15,775 nucleotides of DNA from an uncultured Oscillospiraceae bacterium (lineage in GTDB: Bacteria; Bacillota; Clostridia; Oscillospirales; Oscillospiraceae): positions 1 through 15,775 of the forward strand of contig CAJUQN010000066.1 of NCBI GenBank assembly GCA_910588625.1, in the 5' to 3' direction. The number at the start of each line of letters is the position of its first letter. Position 1 is the stretch's first letter. Shown here one piece after another: positions 6,749-13,735 of the stretch. A program made the translations under genes and the position numbers. The notes under the pieces were generated by a model. The model had not been told where the DNA came from. It was given only the letters and a program-made list of their open reading frames with translations, and searched no databases.

Positions 6749-8620
6749 ATGAATTTTCGCGACTTGGGGCTTGCCGCCCCCATCCTCAAGGCCCTGACCC
6801 AGGAGGGCTACACCGACCCCACCCCCATCCAGCGCAAGGCCATCCCCCCTGCCCTGGCAGGCCGGGATGTGCTGGGCTGCGCCCAGACGGGTACGGGTAA
6901 GACCTGCGCCTTTGCCACCCCCATTTTACAGCGCCTCAGCGGGCGGACGCCCAAGCCCCGCGCCATCCGGGCGCTCATTCTCACCCCTACCAGAGAACTG
7001 GCGATTCAGATTCAGGACTCCTTCGTGGCCTACGGGCGGAATCTGCCCTTGCGCTCCGCAGTCATTTTCGGCGGTGTGGGGCAGCAGCCCCAGGTGAACG
7101 CCATCAACAAGGGCTTGGATATCCTGGTGGCCACCCCGGGCCGCTTGCTGGACTTGCATGGTCAGGGGTTGGTTGACCTGTCCCGTATCGAAATTTTTGT
7201 CCTGGACGAGGCCGACCGGATGCTGGATATGGGGTTTATCCACGATGTGAAGCGGGTGTTGAAGCTCTTGCCGGAGAAAAAGCAGACGTTGTTTTTCTCC
7301 GCCACCATGCCCCCAGAGGTCATGGGGCTGGTCAATGGCTTGCTCCACGATTACGCGCGGGTGGCCGTGGATCCGGTTTCCTCTCCAGTGGAGGTCATCC
7401 GGCAATCCCTATACTATGTGGATAAGTCCAACAAGACCAAGCTGCTGGCCTATTTGATGGAGGAGCGGAAAATTTCCTCTGCGCTGGTGTTCTCCCGGAC
7501 CAAGCACGGGGCGAACCGCATCGCTCAGGATTTGGTGAAGCGGGGCATTTCCGCCGCCGCCATCCACGGCAACAAGAGCCAGACCGCGCGGGTCCAGGCG
7601 CTGAACGACTTCAAGGCAGGGCGTGTGCGGGTGCTGGCGGCCACCGATATCGCCGCCCGGGGCATTGACATCGAGCAGCTGCCCTTTGTGTTCAACTACA
7701 ACCTGCCCGACGTGCCGGAGACCTATGTGCACCGCATCGGCCGCACGGGCCGCGCCGGGCATGAGGGCGAGGCCATTTCCTTCTGCCAGTTCGACGAAAA
7801 GGACGAGCTGAAGGCCATCGAAAAGCTGTTAGGCAAGCCCATCCCGGTGGTGGCGGGTCATCCCTACCCCATGGAGAATTTCGACCCGCCCCAGAAGGAC
7901 AAGCGGGGCCGGGTGGTGAACGCTGAGGACGCAGAGGCCCGCGCCGCGGCGAAGGAAAAGCGCCGTCAGAAAGACGAGTCGAACAAGGCCCGCGCCGAGG
8001 AGGGCAAAAAAGCCGCCGCGCAAGCGAAGGCCCCGGTGCAGACTGCCCCCGCAGAGGAGACCGACGCGCCCAAAAAGAAAAAGCGCCGCAGCAAAAAGGC
8101 GGGCGCCCAGGAAGCCCCGGTGGAGGCTGCGGCCCCCGTCCTGAAAGACGAGCCGCCGCCGCGGGATAAACCCATTGGGCGGGGGGTGCGACAGGGACGG
8201 ATACAAGATACCCTCCCGGATGCCCCCGCTGTACCCGCCACCGACTTTTATAAGCCCAATCCGCTGGATTCGGATGTCATCATGGACGCCACCGCCCGGC
8301 TGCTGGCCCCCCGGCGCCCCGCGTCCCGGCCCCCGGCGCAGGTCCAGCCTCAGAGCCAGCGCAAGAGTGAGCCGCAGAAAAAGCAGGAGAAAGCCCCGAA
8401 GCAGTCCCAGCAGAAGCTGCGAAGACAGGGGAAGAAACAGGGCGCTCCCGCCCGGCCGGCGAAAGAGCCTGTGCTGCCGCCTTCTCTGTCTGGCAAAAAG
8501 AAGCGCCGCCGGGACGACCGGCCCCGTCCCATCGAGGCGCCGCTGCGCTCCGACCGACAGAAGGACTCCACCCAGCACAAGAGCCTAATGCGGCCCTACT
8601 ACCTCCATGACGACGACTGA
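6749..8620 (+). CDS. DEAD-box RNA helicase, RhlE-like, with long basic tail
   Basis: A 623-residue ATP-dependent RNA helicase. The core (1 to about 375) has the motifs in order: Q motif with Gln28 in PTPIQ, motif I AQTGTGKT (45-52), Ia PTRELAIQI, Ib TPGRL, II DEAD (153-156), III SAT (184-186), V ATDIAARGIDI, and VI HRIGRTGRAG (328-337). This pattern fits the RhlE group. From about 385 to the end is a 240-residue Lys/Arg/Ala/Pro/Gln-rich tail that looks disordered and probably binds RNA or ribosome particles. Such proteins assist ribosome assembly or cold adaptation; no DbpA-type 23S-binding domain is visible. A GAAAGGA ribosome site precedes the ATG. The end overlaps the next gene by 14 bases. 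Confidence 0.94.
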   Translation: MNFRDLGLAAPILKALTQEGYTDPTPIQRKAIPPALAGRDVLGCAQTGTGKTCAFATPILQRLSGRTPKPRAIRALILTPTRELAIQIQDSFVAYGRNLPLRSAVIFGGVGQQPQVNAINKGLDILVATPGRLLDLHGQGLVDLSRIEIFVLDEADRMLDMGFIHDVKRVLKLLPEKKQTLFFSATMPPEVMGLVNGLLHDYARVAVDPVSSPVEVIRQSLYYVDKSNKTKLLAYLMEERKISSALVFSRTKHGANRIAQDLVKRGISAAAIHGNKSQTARVQALNDFKAGRVRVLAATDIAARGIDIEQLPFVFNYNLPDVPETYVHRIGRTGRAGHEGEAISFCQFDEKDELKAIEKLLGKPIPVVAGHPYPMENFDPPQKDKRGRVVNAEDAEARAAAKEKRRQKDESNKARAEEGKKAAAQAKAPVQTAPAEETDAPKKKKRRSKKAGAQEAPVEAAAPVLKDEPPPRDKPIGRGVRQGRIQDTLPDAPAVPATDFYKPNPLDSDVIMDATARLLAPRRPASRPPAQVQPQSQRKSEPQKKQEKAPKQSQQKLRRQGKKQGAPARPAKEPVLPPSLSGKKKRRRDDRPRPIEAPLRSDRQKDSTQHKSLMRPYYLHDDD

Positions 8621-9497
8621 GCGGAACGGAAGGGCCCGCCAGCCGGGAAAAAGGCGCCGCCATCCACTGCGCTGGGTGGTTGGTCTGCTGGTGGCGGCGC
8701 TGGGCGGCTGGGCCTGGTTTCAGTGGCAGTGCTGGGGACTCCAGGTAACCCAGACCGAGGCGGTTTTGGACCGTCTGCCGGAGGGATTTGACGGTTATAA
8801 AATCGTCCAACTGTCCGACCTCCACGGGCACGAGTACGGGGAGGGCAACGAGGAGCTTTTGGCATTGGTACGGGAGCAGAAGCCGGACCTCATCGTGGTC
8901 ACCGGGGACGTCATCGACCAGGAGGGGCAGATGGAGATGATCCCGGCCTTGGCAAAGGGCCTTGCGGCTATTGCGCCGTCTTACTACGTCACGGGCAACC
9001 ACGAGTGGTCTCTTGGGACGGGGGCGGTGAAGGAGCTGAAAAACGTACTGTTCCAGTGCGGGGTGAGGCCGCTGTCCAACCAGTTTGAGGTTTTGGAGCG
9101 GAACGGCTCCCAAATGGTGCTGGCCGGGGTGGATGACCCCAACGGTTACGCCGACCAGATGACCCCGGAGGCGCTTTTTGCCCAGATTGGACAACAAACG
9201 CCGGGACTGTTTACGCTTCTGCTGGCACACCGCAACGACCGCTTTGGGGAATATGCCGACGCGGGGTATGATTTTGTCATGTCCGGCCACGGGCACGGGG
9301 GGATTGTGCGTCTGCCTTTTTTGGGCGGTTTGGTGGGGACCAACAGACACTTTTTCCCCAAGTGGACGTCTGGGATATATACGGTGGGAGACAGTACGCT
9401 TTTTGTTTCCCGAGGGTTGGGAAATAATACTGTGCCTTTCAAAGGATTCCGGATATTTAACCGTCCGGAATTAGCGGTGGTGACGCTGAAAAGCTGA
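8607..9497 (+). CDS. Membrane-anchored metallophosphoesterase (YkuE/LpxG-like)
   Basis: A 296-residue calcineurin-like phosphoesterase. An Arg/Lys-rich leader (6-19) is followed by one membrane helix (about 23-40), so the enzyme domain should face outside. Metal-site motifs are complete: D71-x-H73 (SDLHG), GDVID (100-104), GNHE (130-133), LAH with H208, and GHGHGG (227-232, often GHTHGG in relatives). Related proteins act on phosphodiester or pyrophosphate bonds of lipid-linked substrates, but the substrate here cannot be read. The ATG lies inside the end of the helicase gene (14 bases overlap, different frame) with no clear ribosome site, so translation is probably coupled to the helicase. 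Confidence 0.87.
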   Translation: MTTTERNGRARQPGKRRRHPLRWVVGLLVAALGGWAWFQWQCWGLQVTQTEAVLDRLPEGFDGYKIVQLSDLHGHEYGEGNEELLALVREQKPDLIVVTGDVIDQEGQMEMIPALAKGLAAIAPSYYVTGNHEWSLGTGAVKELKNVLFQCGVRPLSNQFEVLERNGSQMVLAGVDDPNGYADQMTPEALFAQIGQQTPGLFTLLLAHRNDRFGEYADAGYDFVMSGHGHGGIVRLPFLGGLVGTNRHFFPKWTSGIYTVGDSTLFVSRGLGNNTVPFKGFRIFNRPELAVVTLKS

Positions 9498-9659
9498 GAG
9501 CATCCACTGAGGCTTTACGGCGTCGTCTGCGGAGGGTCTGAGGGCGGGGCTGTTGCAATTAACAACGTACGAATAGGGGAGCGCCGCCACACGCACCGGA
9601 AGCAGTAGCGCCACCCGCTCAGGCGCAACAATAAGTTCAACCCGATTCTCAATGACCCA
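9498..9659. other. Non-coding stretch before repeat copy B
   Basis: This is the first part of the 430-base gap between the phosphoesterase stop and the mnmG start. It has no terminator with a T-run and no credible gene. Part of it (about 9600-9659) may be a weakly matching extension of the repeat, since GCGCCTGA occurs in both copies on the matching strand. No sigma-A promoter for mnmG could be picked out in the whole gap. Confidence 0.4.
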
Positions 9660-9780
9660 ACACCGGCGGCAGCACAACTTGAGGCGCCAGCGTCGAAGGC
9701 CGCACGCGCCGGAAAGCGGTCATCAACCAACCGAATCGAGCTCTCCCGTAAAATGGGGGTTCTTAGGGGGAATCCCGACT

Positions 9781-9813
9781 ATGGACACGGCCCGCCCTTT
9801 GGGCCGTGTCCAT
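9781..9813 (+). repeat. Perfect 13-base hairpin nested in repeat copy B
   Basis: Arms ATGGACACGGCCC (9781-9793) and GGGCCGTGTCCAT (9801-9813) with a 7-base loop. It is very stable in RNA. Without a T-run it is not a standard terminator, though it could slow polymerase or protect the 3' end of the phosphoesterase message. It is absent from copy A, so it looks like an insertion into the loop of the second stem. Confidence 0.8.
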
Positions 9814-9843
9814 TCGGAGGGATATCCCCTAAGCGCGCTCTTT

Positions 9844-9875
9844 GGTCACTTTCTCTCGCGCGAGAGAAAGTGACC
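9844..9875 (-). repeat. 32-base perfect palindrome (hairpin family copy B)
   Basis: Every position of the 32 bases pairs: GGTCACTTTCTCTCGC followed by its exact reverse complement. It is the counterpart of the hairpin at 3633-3664, differing by a paired change in the stem (C-G here for T-A there). It ends 52 bases before the mnmG start, so it is in or near the mnmG leader. Confidence 0.85.
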
Positions 9876-9912
9876 CCCCGGAGGGCGGGCCCTTCTCCCA
9901 CCACAGGGGATG

Positions 9913-9920
9913 AAAGGAGG
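9913..9920 (+). promoter_or_regulatory. Ribosome site that fixes the mnmG start
   Basis: AAAGGAGG is a full anti-16S match, 7 bases before the ATG at 9928. An earlier in-frame ATG at 9910 would put this site inside the coding region, so 9928 is the better start. Confidence 0.88.
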
Positions 9921-9927
9921 CCGCGTC

Positions 9928-11793
9928 ATGCACTATGACGCCGGACAATTTGACATCGCCGTCATCGGCGCTGGCCACGCCGGCATCGAAGCGGCCTTGG
10001 CCTCGGCCCGGATGGGCCTGAGGACAGTGTGCTTCACCATCAATTTAGACGCGGTTGGCAATATGCCCTGCAATCCGGCCATCGGCGGGACTGGAAAGGG
10101 CCATTTAGTGCGCGAGATCGACGCCCTGGGCGGCGAGATGGCCCGCGCCGCCGACAAAGCCTGCATCCAATACCGAATGCTCAACCGCGGCAAGGGTCCG
10201 GCGGTCTGGTCCTTGCGGGCCCAGGCGGACCGCCGCCGCTATCAGGAGGTCATGAAGCACACCCTGGAATTGCAGGACAATTTGTGGGTGAAACAAGCGG
10301 AAGTAACAGAGGTTTTGACGAAAAACGGCGCTGTGCGCGCCGTGCGCACGGTTACAGGGGCCACCTATGCCGTCAAAGCGGCGGTCGTCGCTACGGGAAC
10401 CTATTTAGGCGGGCGGACGATTGTGGGCGAGGTCACCCGCTCCTCCGGTCCGGATGGCATGGCGGCGGCTCTGCCGCTGACGCAGTGCCTGGTGGGGCTG
10501 GGCCTGTCCATCCGCCGGTTCAAAACGGGTACACCTCCGCGGGTGAACCGCCGGAGCGTGGACTTCTCCCAAATGGAGATACAGCCGGGGGACGACGTGC
10601 CGGTTCCCTTCTCCTTCACCACGGAGACTCCGCCGGACAACCAGGCGGTGTGCTACCTGACCTATACCAACGAGGCCACCCACAAAGTCATCCGGGATAA
10701 TCTCCACCGCTCCCCCCTGTTCTCCGGGGTCATCGAGGGTGTGGGACCGCGCTACTGCCCCTCCATTGAGGACAAGGTGGTGCGCTTTTCCGAAAAGCCC
10801 CGGCACCAGCTCTTTATCGAACCCATGGGGCTGAACACCGAGGAGCTATATATTCAGGGGTTTTCCTCCTCCCTGCCGGAAGAGGTGCAAGTGGAAATGC
10901 TTCACACCATCCCCGGTCTGGAGCAGGCGGAAATGACCCGGTGTGCCTACGCCATCGAGTACGACTGCGTGGATCCAACGGAGCTTTTACCCACGCTGGA
11001 GTGCAAAAAAGTATCCGGCCTGTACGGCGCGGGGCAGTTCAACGGCTCCTCTGGCTATGAAGAGGCCGCTGCCCAGGGGCTGATTGCGGGCATCAACGCC
11101 GCGCTGAAGGTCAAGGGCGAACCGCCGCTGATTTTGACCCGGGGGGACGGCTATGCCGGCGTGCTCATTGACGATTTGGTGACCAAGGGTACCAATGAGC
11201 CTTACCGTATGATGACCTCCCGGACGGAGTACCGGCTCATTCACCGCCAGGACAACGCCGACCGGCGGCTGGCGGCTTACGGCCACCGGGTGGGGCTGGT
11301 AAGCGGGGAGCGTCTGGAACAGATTGAGGCGAAATACGCCGCTGTGGACAGGGAGATCAAGCGCTTAGAGCACGCCGGTGTGGCTCCATCCCCAGCACTG
11401 GACGCGCTGCTGGAGGACAAGGGCGAGCCCCCCTGCCCCCACGGAGCGCGGCTGTTGGACCTGCTCCGCCGTCCCCGGATAGGCTATGGAGATCTGGCCC
11501 CATTTGATGGGGAAAGGCCCGCGCTCACTGAAAAAATCACGGAACAGGTGGAAATTTCTGTGAAGTATCAGGGCTACATCGACCGTCAGAACCGGCAGGT
11601 GGAGGAAATGCGCAAGCTGGAGGACAAGCCCCTCCCCCCTGACGTGGATTACTTGTCCATCCAGGGCCTGCGGCTGGAGGCCAGGCAGAAGCTGAACAAA
11701 ATACGCCCGCTGAACCTGGGGCAGGCGTCCCGGGTGTCCGGGGTGTCCCCGGCAGATATTACTGCCCTGATGATTTATCTGGAAAGGGGTTAG
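9928..11793 (+). CDS. mnmG: tRNA uridine-5-carboxymethylaminomethyl synthesis enzyme MnmG (GidA)
   Basis: A 621-residue MnmG, normal length. With MnmE it uses FAD and methylene-tetrahydrofolate to build the aminomethyl or carboxymethylaminomethyl group on wobble uridine 34 of several tRNAs. The FAD-binding GAGHAG (14-19) sits at the N-terminus. The family blocks CNPAIGGTGKGHLVREIDALGG, NRGKGPAVWSLRAQADR, TGTYLGG and FKTGTPPRV follow, then YCPSIEDK and the C-terminal helical domain for MnmE and tRNA contact, ending in the SGVSPADITALMIYL segment. The start is set by AAAGGAGG. In many genomes mnmG follows mnmE and precedes rsmG. Neither is here, and the next gene is a GyrI-like protein 4 bases downstream. 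Confidence 0.96.
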   Translation: MHYDAGQFDIAVIGAGHAGIEAALASARMGLRTVCFTINLDAVGNMPCNPAIGGTGKGHLVREIDALGGEMARAADKACIQYRMLNRGKGPAVWSLRAQADRRRYQEVMKHTLELQDNLWVKQAEVTEVLTKNGAVRAVRTVTGATYAVKAAVVATGTYLGGRTIVGEVTRSSGPDGMAAALPLTQCLVGLGLSIRRFKTGTPPRVNRRSVDFSQMEIQPGDDVPVPFSFTTETPPDNQAVCYLTYTNEATHKVIRDNLHRSPLFSGVIEGVGPRYCPSIEDKVVRFSEKPRHQLFIEPMGLNTEELYIQGFSSSLPEEVQVEMLHTIPGLEQAEMTRCAYAIEYDCVDPTELLPTLECKKVSGLYGAGQFNGSSGYEEAAAQGLIAGINAALKVKGEPPLILTRGDGYAGVLIDDLVTKGTNEPYRMMTSRTEYRLIHRQDNADRRLAAYGHRVGLVSGERLEQIEAKYAAVDREIKRLEHAGVAPSPALDALLEDKGEPPCPHGARLLDLLRRPRIGYGDLAPFDGERPALTEKITEQVEISVKYQGYIDRQNRQVEEMRKLEDKPLPPDVDYLSIQGLRLEARQKLNKIRPLNLGQASRVSGVSPADITALMIYLERG

Positions 11794-11797
11794 CGCT

Positions 11798-12271
11798 ATG
11801 GAGATTGTGACTTGTGAACTGCCCGCCGTTTCTGTCATCGGAATGGAGGGCGAGGCAAAGCCCGGTCACAACCCTGCTGCCGCGCTATGGGAGAAAGCCA
11901 ATGCCCGCTTTGGCGAGGTGGAACCGCTGGCCCTGCGGGATGAAAACGGCGCCCCCGTGGGGGTCTGGGGTGCGATGAGCGATCTGTCCCGTCAATTTCT
12001 GCCCTGGACGGACGGGTTTAGCCGGGGATTGTATTTGGCGGGAGTGCAGGTCCCAGCCCATATGGAGCCGCCGGAGGGCTGGACAAAATGGACGCTGCCC
12101 GCATTTGCCTGCCTTCGGGTGAAAGTGAAGGGAGATTATGGGGCCGCGTTCCAGGCGGGGCTGGACGAACTGGAGCGCCGGGGCCTTGCCCTGGCCGGGG
12201 CGGTTCAGGACTGCCGCCGCCCGGCGGAGGGCGGACAGCTGTATTTGTTCTTCCCATTCAAACGACTGTGA
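11798..12271 (+). CDS. GyrI-like / AraC-type effector-binding domain protein
   Basis: A 157-residue protein made of a single GyrI-like (AraC effector-binding, Cass2-like) domain with no DNA-binding part. Visible marks are the first strand EIVTCELPAVSVIGMEG, WGAMSDL (57-63), PWTDGFSRGLYLAGVQV (69-85), PEGWTKWTLPAFACLRV (92-108), and the closing QLYLFFPFKRL. Such free-standing domains bind small hydrophobic or cationic molecules, or in GyrI block DNA gyrase; some are now known to hydrolyse cyclopropanoid toxins. Which applies here cannot be told. It starts 4 bases after the mnmG stop with AAAGGGG before it, and its stop overlaps the ribosome site of the MurT-like gene, so all are one transcript. 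Confidence 0.8.
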   Translation: MEIVTCELPAVSVIGMEGEAKPGHNPAAALWEKANARFGEVEPLALRDENGAPVGVWGAMSDLSRQFLPWTDGFSRGLYLAGVQVPAHMEPPEGWTKWTLPAFACLRVKVKGDYGAAFQAGLDELERRGLALAGAVQDCRRPAEGGQLYLFFPFKRL

Positions 12272-12285
12272 GAGGAAGCATAAAC

Positions 12286-13617
12286 ATGAGATTATTTCTG
12301 GCCATTGTGGTGTGCAAGGTTCTGCGGTTCGCCGGCGGGCTCATCGGCAAGGGCAGCTCCCTGCCGGGGCAAATTGCCCTCAAGGTGTGCCCCAACGTGC
12401 TGGGGCGGGTGAAGCTGCCCTCCCGCATCATCGCCGTCACCGGGTCCAACGGCAAGACCTCTACGGTGGAGATGATCGCCGCCATTTTGTCTGCGTCGGG
12501 AAAAACGGTGGTGTACAACAAGGAGGGCTCCAACCAGATCGAGGGGGTCGCCACCCTGATCCTGTCCAACTGCTCTCTTGGCGGCAAAATGCGTGGGGAT
12601 GTGCTGCTGCTGGAGAGTGATGAGCGCTATGCCCGACACACGTTCCAATTTTTCCATCCGACCCATTTCGTCATCACCAACCTGTATCGGGATCAGCTGA
12701 CCCGCAACGGACATCCTGAATGGGTATTCGACGCCATCAAGCCCGCTATTTTCCCGGAGACCACACTGGTGCTCAACGCCGACGACCCGCTGGTGTCCTG
12801 CTTTGCCAGGGACCACGAGCCGGACAAGGTGAAGTGGTTCGGGCTGGACGAGCGCTCGGCCGACACCCGTGAGCACCAAGGCGTGTACCATGACGGGCTG
12901 CGCTGCCCGGTGTGCAAGGGGCGGATGGAGTACTCCTGTTATCACTACGCCCATATCGGGCACTATTCATGCCCTTCCTGCGGGCATCAGCGGCATGAGA
13001 CCGACTTTACCGTCACCGCGCTGGATTTGAAGGGCGGCAAGCTGACCATCAACGGGGAAACAGAAATTTCTCTGGCCTTCAAGAGCATTTACAACGTCTA
13101 TAACATTCTGGCGGCGTGGTCGGTTTGCTCCCTGGCGGGGGTGGACAAGGCCGCGATGGCTGGGATCATCAATAACTATATGTTGAAAAATGGGCGCATG
13201 GTTACCTTCCGTTTAGGGAGCCACAAGGGGACCCTGCTGACCTCCAAGCACGAGAACTCGGTGGCTTACGACACCAACCTGGGCTACATCGCGGATACGG
13301 ACAAGCCCTGCACGGTGCTGGTCATTGTGGACGCCATCAGCCGGAAGTACTTTACTGGGGAGACCAGCTGGCTGTGGGACATCGACTTCGACCGGCTGAA
13401 CTGCGGACACGTCCAGAAGGTGATGCTGTACGGGAAATACTGCAACGATTTGGCAGTGCGGTTCAAATATTCCCACATCCCGGCGGATAAGATCGAGGTG
13501 GGCGAGGACATCCGCACGGCGGCGGACTTTTTGAAGGAGAACGGGGACGAGGACGTGTATGTCGTCACCTGCTTCTCTGACCGGGACAAGATACTGGCCC
13601 ACGTAGAGCGGGATTAA
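12286..13617 (+). CDS. MurT-like Mur ligase (lipid II isoglutaminyl synthase ligase subunit family)
   Basis: A 443-residue Mur ligase of the MurT family, which with GatD amidates the alpha-carboxyl of D-Glu in lipid II. In order: a hydrophobic N-terminal helix (2-21); P-loop TGSNGKTS (52-59); LLESDER (108-114); NLYRDQL (132-138); LNADDPLV; the MurT zinc ribbon C207-x2-C210 ... C229-x2-C232; YNVYN (268-272); and the C-terminal DUF1727 domain with TSWLWDIDFD (359-368). Some positions differ from MurT as I know it: the K-N-P-A-G-like segment reads SKHENS (319-324), and the G-R-x-E segment reads GRMVTF (302-307). The ATG at 12286 is preferred over one 66 codons earlier, because AGAGGA precedes it, the MurT N-terminus starts there, and the longer form would overlap the GyrI-like gene. 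It is paired with a degenerate GatD, so the reaction is uncertain. Confidence 0.85.
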   Translation: MRLFLAIVVCKVLRFAGGLIGKGSSLPGQIALKVCPNVLGRVKLPSRIIAVTGSNGKTSTVEMIAAILSASGKTVVYNKEGSNQIEGVATLILSNCSLGGKMRGDVLLLESDERYARHTFQFFHPTHFVITNLYRDQLTRNGHPEWVFDAIKPAIFPETTLVLNADDPLVSCFARDHEPDKVKWFGLDERSADTREHQGVYHDGLRCPVCKGRMEYSCYHYAHIGHYSCPSCGHQRHETDFTVTALDLKGGKLTINGETEISLAFKSIYNVYNILAAWSVCSLAGVDKAAMAGIINNYMLKNGRMVTFRLGSHKGTLLTSKHENSVAYDTNLGYIADTDKPCTVLVIVDAISRKYFTGETSWLWDIDFDRLNCGHVQKVMLYGKYCNDLAVRFKYSHIPADKIEVGEDIRTAADFLKENGDEDVYVVTCFSDRDKILAHVERD

Positions 13618-13647
13618 CTTACTTTTTCTTGAAAGAAAAAGTAAGTT
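13616..13647 (+). repeat. Hairpin between the MurT-like and GatD-like genes (family copy C)
   Basis: A perfect 15-base inverted repeat, AACTTACTTTTTCTT / AAGAAAAAGTAAGTT, with a 2-base centre, starting in the stop codon of the MurT-like gene. It is followed by A-rich TAAAAGAACTTT, not a T-run. It belongs with the hairpins at 2305, 3633 and 9844 by its ACTTTxTCT core and AAAGAxC tail. In the message it would stand between two genes whose products should form a complex. Confidence 0.75.
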
Positions 13648-13735
13648 AAAAGAACTTTAATTCGCCACGGACGTGGTTGGAGTCAAACGCTTTTTGCACG
13701 ACGACAAAACGTGCTTTGATGAGGAAGGGAATCAT

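Larger units (their letters stand above)
9660..9885 (-). repeat. Structured dispersed intergenic repeat, copy B
   Basis: The reverse complement of this stretch matches copy A (3618-3800) block by block: CCCTCCGGGGGG (9874-9885 on the opposite strand), the 9844-9875 palindrome, CCAAAGAGCGCGC, a second stem (9762-9776 with 9819-9833), TTTTACGGGAGAGC (9740-9753), CCGGCGCGTGCGGC (9699-9712), TTCGACGC and GCTGCCGCCGGTGT (9660-9673). Unlike copy A, the second stem here encloses an extra perfect hairpin (9781-9813). It fills the gap between the phosphoesterase and mnmG; no gene is credible in it. Confidence 0.75.

Noticed and set aside
8280..9350. Long minus-strand open frame under the helicase tail and phosphoesterase
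   Set aside because: It overlaps two plus-strand genes with complete motifs, has low-complexity Pro/Arg/Gly composition and no ribosome site; antisense shadow.
9498..9927. IS element or MITE with target duplication at repeat copy B
   Set aside because: No transposase is present and no flanking direct repeat could be recognised. I record it only as a structured repeat, leaving mobility open.
12088..12285. Earlier ATG that would extend the MurT-like protein by 66 residues
   Set aside because: It would overlap the GyrI-like gene in another frame. The added residues are Gly/Pro/Arg-rich, and AGAGGA precedes the ATG at 12286, where MurT proteins begin.
13673..13735. Earlier ATG adding 21 residues to the GatD-like protein
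   Set aside because: No good ribosome site is present, while GAGGAAGG precedes the ATG at 13736, which gives the standard GatD N-terminus.
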